Assembly: GCA_020349865.1 (NCBI GenBank)
Contig: CP070700.1
Coordinates: forward strand, 2,895,094-2,903,465
DNA length: 8,372 bases
Source: Desulfobacteraceae bacterium
GTDB lineage: Bacteria > Desulfobacterota > DSM-4660 > Desulfatiglandales > Desulfatiglandaceae
Direction of reading: 5' to 3'
Below, piece by piece: positions 5,250 to 8,372 of this stretch (the stretch's first letter is position 1; the number at the start of each line of letters is the position of its first letter). The notes under the pieces were generated by a model. It was not told where the DNA came from. It saw only the letters and a program-made list of their open reading frames with translations, and made no database searches. Both the position numbers and the translations under genes were made by a program.

Positions 5250-6722
5250 ATGTTGAATAAAATCGGCCTGCGTGCCCGCATATACGTGATCTTAGCCGCC
5301 CTGGTGTTCATCACCATTGTGGGCGGTTTGATCATGGTATGGTACACGTATCGAATGCAGGGCCTTTTGACTCACATCACTGACAGGAATGTGGCCGCCT
5401 TCCAGGCGGCCGAGGCCCTTGAAATTGCACTGGTAAACCAGAAGGGATTCGTTTCTTACTATTTTTTGGACGGAGATCCGGACTGGCTCAGGCAACTGGG
5501 TGAGTATCGTCAGATCTTTAAAGAGCGGCTTAACGAGGCGCGTTCTTTCGTTGAAAACGAGAACCAAAAAGAGGCCATTAACCTGATCGAATCCGAATAT
5601 ATCCGGTATGTCACCTCAAAAGACCAGGTCATTGCACATTACAAGGCGGGTGAACGCGAAGCCGGCACAGCACTCCACCGGGAAGTGCGCAATCGTTTTT
5701 TTAGGATCCTTGACCTATGTGAAAGATATAGAGATCTTCACACAGAGAGTATTAAGCGAGCCAGGGACAGCAGCCACGCACAAGCCAAGAAGCTAAGGGT
5801 TATTGCCGGGACAGCTATTTTGATAGTCCTGTCTTTGGCCGTGCTCCTCGCTTTCGTGTTGATGGCCCACGTCTTAGGTCCCGTGCGCATGTTGGCCCTT
5901 GAGGCTAATCGACAAGGAGCTTCCCACAAATCAGGGGACGATGTTAAAGCGCTTCGTCGCAGTGTTAGAGGACTGATTGAGGATGTGGATCACACATACT
6001 TCGAGCTGGAAAAAAGCCGAACAACCCTTTTGCAGGCGGAAAAGATGGCTCTGGTGGGAAAACTGGCAGCCGGGATGGCCCATAGTATTCGTAATCCGCT
6101 TACGTCGGTGAAAATGCGACTGTTCTCTTTGAGCCGGACCCTTGATCTGTCCGCTCCGCAGAAAGAGGATTTTGAGGTGATTTCGGAAGAAACTCGCCAT
6201 ATTGATAATATTGTTGAAAACTTCCTTGAATTTTCTCGCCCACCGAAACTCAAAATGCAAAGAATCAGTCCATCAGACGTTGTGGACTTAACAATTCAGT
6301 TGTTAAAGCATCGTCTTGAATCCTATGATGTAAATATAAAGCTTATTCGGAAACGCCCTCTTCCCGAGATCCAGGCAGATCCCGAACAATTGAAAGAAGT
6401 TCTCATCAATCTTGTGGTGAATGCGTGCGAGGCCATGGAGAGGGGCGGTTCAATGGTAATCCATGAGGAAGAAGGCTTTGCGGAACCATTAGAACAGGTG
6501 GTCGTGATTCGATTATCTGACAGCGGCCCTGGTATTCCAGAATCGATCCGCGATAAGGTCCTTCAACCCTTTTTCACCACCAAAGATGAAGGAACAGGTC
6601 TGGGTTTGAGTATAGTAACACGAATCGTAGAAGAGCACGGCGGATGGCTGGATCTTATATCCGAAGAAGGTAAGGGGGCCACCTTTGTCGTCACCCTTCC
6701 GGTAAAAGGAGCAAAATCTTGA
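5250..6722 (+). CDS. Membrane sensor histidine kinase with periplasmic helical sensor
   Basis: This 490-residue inner-membrane kinase has a first membrane segment at about 11-33 and a largely helical extracytoplasmic region at about 34-182, resembling four-helix-bundle sensors (FQAAEALEIALVNQKGFVSY, then Glu-rich helices). A second membrane segment lies at about 183-207, followed by a short HAMP-like linker (LGPVRMLA) and a coiled region to 262. The catalytic core follows: H-box AHSIRNPLTSVKMR with phospho-accepting H278, N-box INLVVNACEAM (N391), G1 DSGPGIP (424-430), F-box PFFTT (440-444) and G2 GTGLGLSIV (448-456). The residue after H278 is Ser rather than the usual acidic residue. The ATG at 5250 has AAGGG nine bases upstream. 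Its stop overlaps the TTG start of the response regulator, so the two proteins form a coupled pair: the kinase would phosphorylate D52 of that regulator. Ligand unknown; the carrier substrate is a natural suspect. Confidence 0.93.
   Translation: MLNKIGLRARIYVILAALVFITIVGGLIMVWYTYRMQGLLTHITDRNVAAFQAAEALEIALVNQKGFVSYYFLDGDPDWLRQLGEYRQIFKERLNEARSFVENENQKEAINLIESEYIRYVTSKDQVIAHYKAGEREAGTALHREVRNRFFRILDLCERYRDLHTESIKRARDSSHAQAKKLRVIAGTAILIVLSLAVLLAFVLMAHVLGPVRMLALEANRQGASHKSGDDVKALRRSVRGLIEDVDHTYFELEKSRTTLLQAEKMALVGKLAAGMAHSIRNPLTSVKMRLFSLSRTLDLSAPQKEDFEVISEETRHIDNIVENFLEFSRPPKLKMQRISPSDVVDLTIQLLKHRLESYDVNIKLIRKRPLPEIQADPEQLKEVLINLVVNACEAMERGGSMVIHEEEGFAEPLEQVVVIRLSDSGPGIPESIRDKVLQPFFTTKDEGTGLGLSIVTRIVEEHGGWLDLISEEGKGATFVVTLPVKGAKS
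6706..6711 (+). promoter_or_regulatory. Shine-Dalgarno AAGGAG supporting the TTG start at 6719
   Basis: AAGGAG sits seven bases before TTG at 6719, inside the last codons of the kinase gene. The first following codons read Ser-Thr-Val-Leu-Ile-Ile-Asp-Asp-Asp, the normal beginning of a receiver domain, so no later start is possible without losing the acidic pocket. Confidence 0.75.
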
Positions 6723-8164
6723 GCACCGTCCTGATCATTGATGATGACGATCAGTTGCGAAAGAGCTTTGAGAAGCTTTTGATGGAAGAAGGCTTTACGG
6801 TCAAAAGCGCTGCCTCTGGAGAAGCGGGTCTCAATCTGGTTAATGAGGAGGCGCCGGACCTGGTTATCCTCGACATTCGGTTGCCAGGAATGAACGGGCT
6901 TGAGACCTTTGAGGCCATCCGAAAAATCGAGCCCAAGCTCCCTGTAATAATAATGACTGCTTATGGCACCACCGAAACCGCTATAGAAGCAACAAAGATG
7001 GGAGCCTTCGACTACATACTCAAGCCCTTTGAGATCCCGGACATGCTGGGCGTGATCGGGCAGGCCTTGGATGCGAGCCGTTTTATGAGGTCACCTGTGG
7101 ATATGAACGCCGTTCCTGAAAAGGCCTCGCGCGAGGCCATAATTGGCCGAAGCAAGCCCATGCAGGACATATATAAGGCAATCGGACGGGTTTCCCCTAC
7201 AGTTGCTACGGTGCTGATCCGGGGCGAGTCAGGCACCGGCAAGGAGCTCGTAGCCCGCGCTATATATCAACATAGCCTGCGGGCGAGCAGGCCGTTCCTT
7301 GTGATCAACTGCGTTGCAATTCCGGAGAATCTGCTTGAGAGCGAGCTTTTCGGCTATGAAAAAGGGGCCTTTACCGGGGCGTCCCACCGCCGTGTTGGCA
7401 AGATAGAACAGGCACACGGCGGCACCATCTTTCTTGACGAAATTGGTGATATGCCCTCCAGTATACAGGCCAAGATATTAAGATTGCTCCAGGAAAAAAG
7501 TATTGAGCGACTCGGAGGACGGGAGACTATTCCCGTTGATGCGCGAATTATTGCTGCCACGAACCGCGATCTTGAGTCTGCCCTTGCCAGGGGCCGTTTC
7601 CGCGAGGACCTTTATTACCGTCTGAAGGTGATCACAGTCTGGCTTCCTCCCCTTCGCGAGAGGCCGACAGATATCCCTCTTCTCACAGCTTATTTCATGT
7701 CCAGGTATGCCACAGAAGCGCGAATGGATAACCCGGGAATTACCGAAGAGGCCACAACAATACTCAAAAACTATCCATGGCCAGGCAACGTCCGTGAGCT
7801 TGCCAATACCATACAGAAGAGTCTAATATTCAACCGCGGAGCCCCTATCTGTCCCGAAGATATTACTCAGGCCATCAGCGGCAGTATCATTGGCAAGGGA
7901 AATGGAACGCAAAGCGATGCTCAGGCAATACGCCAATGGGTACGCAGAGCGCTGACCTCTAAGACTACGGGTAACACGTTTGATCAATGCATGGACCAGT
8001 TTGCCAGTATGCTTATCAGCGAGGCACTCAACCTTACGGGTGGGAACCGCTCACTCGCTGCCAAACTCCTCAGACTGTCAAGACCCACCCTTAACTCCAA
8101 GATTGAAAAATACCGTCTAAAATTTGAGACATTAGTCCAAAGAAAAGATTTCGATCTACCATAG
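6719..8164 (+). CDS. NtrC-family sigma-54-activating response regulator
   Basis: This 481-residue cytoplasmic regulator has three parts. The receiver (about 3-118) has the acidic pocket D8-D10, phospho-acceptor D52 in VILDIRLPGMNG, T80 and K102. The AAA+ domain (about 141-385) has Walker A GESGTGKE (169-176), the sigma-54 contact loop GAFTGA (216-221), Walker B TIFLDE (236-241), sensor I AATNRDL (279-285), arginine-containing FREDLYYRL (294-302) and sensor II WPGNVREL (354-361). The Fis-type DNA-binding helix-turn-helix lies at about 441-467 (GGNRSLAAKLLRLSRPTLNSK). All key residues are intact, so it should hydrolyse ATP and open sigma-54 promoters when phosphorylated. It starts at TTG, overlapping the kinase TGA by four bases (TTGA), and is surely the kinase partner. 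Targets are unknown; the genes of this cluster are candidates. No fused extra domain or truncation is seen. Confidence 0.95.
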   Translation: MSTVLIIDDDDQLRKSFEKLLMEEGFTVKSAASGEAGLNLVNEEAPDLVILDIRLPGMNGLETFEAIRKIEPKLPVIIMTAYGTTETAIEATKMGAFDYILKPFEIPDMLGVIGQALDASRFMRSPVDMNAVPEKASREAIIGRSKPMQDIYKAIGRVSPTVATVLIRGESGTGKELVARAIYQHSLRASRPFLVINCVAIPENLLESELFGYEKGAFTGASHRRVGKIEQAHGGTIFLDEIGDMPSSIQAKILRLLQEKSIERLGGRETIPVDARIIAATNRDLESALARGRFREDLYYRLKVITVWLPPLRERPTDIPLLTAYFMSRYATEARMDNPGITEEATTILKNYPWPGNVRELANTIQKSLIFNRGAPICPEDITQAISGSIIGKGNGTQSDAQAIRQWVRRALTSKTTGNTFDQCMDQFASMLISEALNLTGGNRSLAAKLLRLSRPTLNSKIEKYRLKFETLVQRKDFDLP

Positions 8165-8220
8165 TTGCGCAGGTATTACCTTTAATAGGCCAAGAAGAAA
8201 GAATGAGTGCGTGAAATGAT

Positions 8221-8249
8221 TTGCAAAAAACCTAGCCGTCTGGCATAAT
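8221..8249 (+). promoter_or_regulatory. Sigma-70 promoter with extended -10 before the last gene
   Basis: TTGCAA (8221-8226, four of six matches) and CATAAT (8244-8249, five of six matches) are 17 bases apart, and a TG at 8241-8242 forms an extended -10. The predicted start is near 8256, giving a leader of about 28 bases with AGGAGGG before the ATG at 8284. The second CBS gene therefore probably has its own promoter rather than depending only on the kinase-regulator transcript. Confidence 0.5.
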
Positions 8250-8283
8250 TACATACTAAGATATAAAATCAGGAGGGATTACG

Positions 8284-8372
8284 ATGTTAGTTAGGAATTG
8301 GATGAGTAAATCAGTTATTACTGTGGAAGAAACAGACTCCATGCACGACGCAATGAAGTTGTTGAAAGAGCA
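8284..8372 (+). CDS. CBS-domain protein, N-terminal part (cut by window edge)
   Basis: The ATG at 8284 has AGGAGGG (8271-8277) six bases upstream. The 29 visible codons read MLVRNWMSKSVITVEETDSM then HDAMKLLKE, which is the start of a CBS motif (VRNWMS at the first strand and helix, ITVEETDSMHDAMKLL as the linker and helix). The same opening is common in deltaproteobacterial proteins with a CBS pair followed by an ACT domain, but whether an ACT domain follows cannot be seen. It is separated from the response regulator by 119 bases containing a promoter of its own. It is a different protein from the CBS gene at 1556: the two share only family-level residues. Confidence 0.8.
   Translation, partial: MLVRNWMSKSVITVEETDSMHDAMKLLKE

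Noticed and set aside
8165..8220. Search for a terminator after the response regulator
   Set aside because: Only AGGTA-T-TACCT, which cannot form a loop, and no T-run; no terminator can be called.

Overview
The window looks like a chromosomal segment from a Desulfobacterota (deltaproteobacterial) genome of moderate GC. This is inferred from protein style: a zinc-ribbon/YIP1 membrane protein paired with a small 4-Cys protein, an NtrB/NtrC-like two-component pair, and a CBS-pair protein beside an SLC13-type carrier. No rRNA, tRNA, mobile element or CRISPR is visible, so the taxonomic call is only inference.

Layout. Positions 1-605 carry a leftward pair: a 90-residue Cys-motif protein (605-333) whose stop overlaps the start of a zinc-ribbon/YIP1-type protein (336 to beyond the left edge). 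Positions 606-910 are an AT-rich divergent intergenic region with a near-consensus rightward sigma-70 promoter, a weaker leftward candidate, and four copies of a 6-mer (CATTGA/TCAATG) placed at the -35 regions of both.

Rightward from 911 come a histidine phosphatase (911-1513), a CBS-pair protein (1556-2116, GTG start), a 492-residue SLC13/DASS-type carrier (2194-3672), a possible 37-residue small ORF (3678-3791), a 473-residue protein with two left-handed beta-helix regions (3810-5231), a membrane sensor histidine kinase (5250-6722) and a sigma-54-activating response regulator (6719-8164, TTG start overlapping the kinase stop). After a 119-base gap with its own sigma-70-like promoter, a second CBS-domain gene begins at 8284 and runs off the right edge.

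How the genes may work together (inference). The carrier imports or exports an anion, probably not in the textbook Na+-coupled way because both SNT signatures are altered. The CBS-pair protein next to it could gate it by nucleotide binding. The kinase, with a periplasmic helical sensor region, and its regulator would control sigma-54 promoters, possibly including a weak -24/-12 candidate at 1507-1522 in front of the CBS gene. The beta-helix protein is the main unknown. The points most worth a second look are the predicted leaderless start of the phosphatase, the altered carrier motifs, the uncharacterised beta-helix protein inside this transport/signalling cluster, and the shared 6-mer at the divergent promoters.
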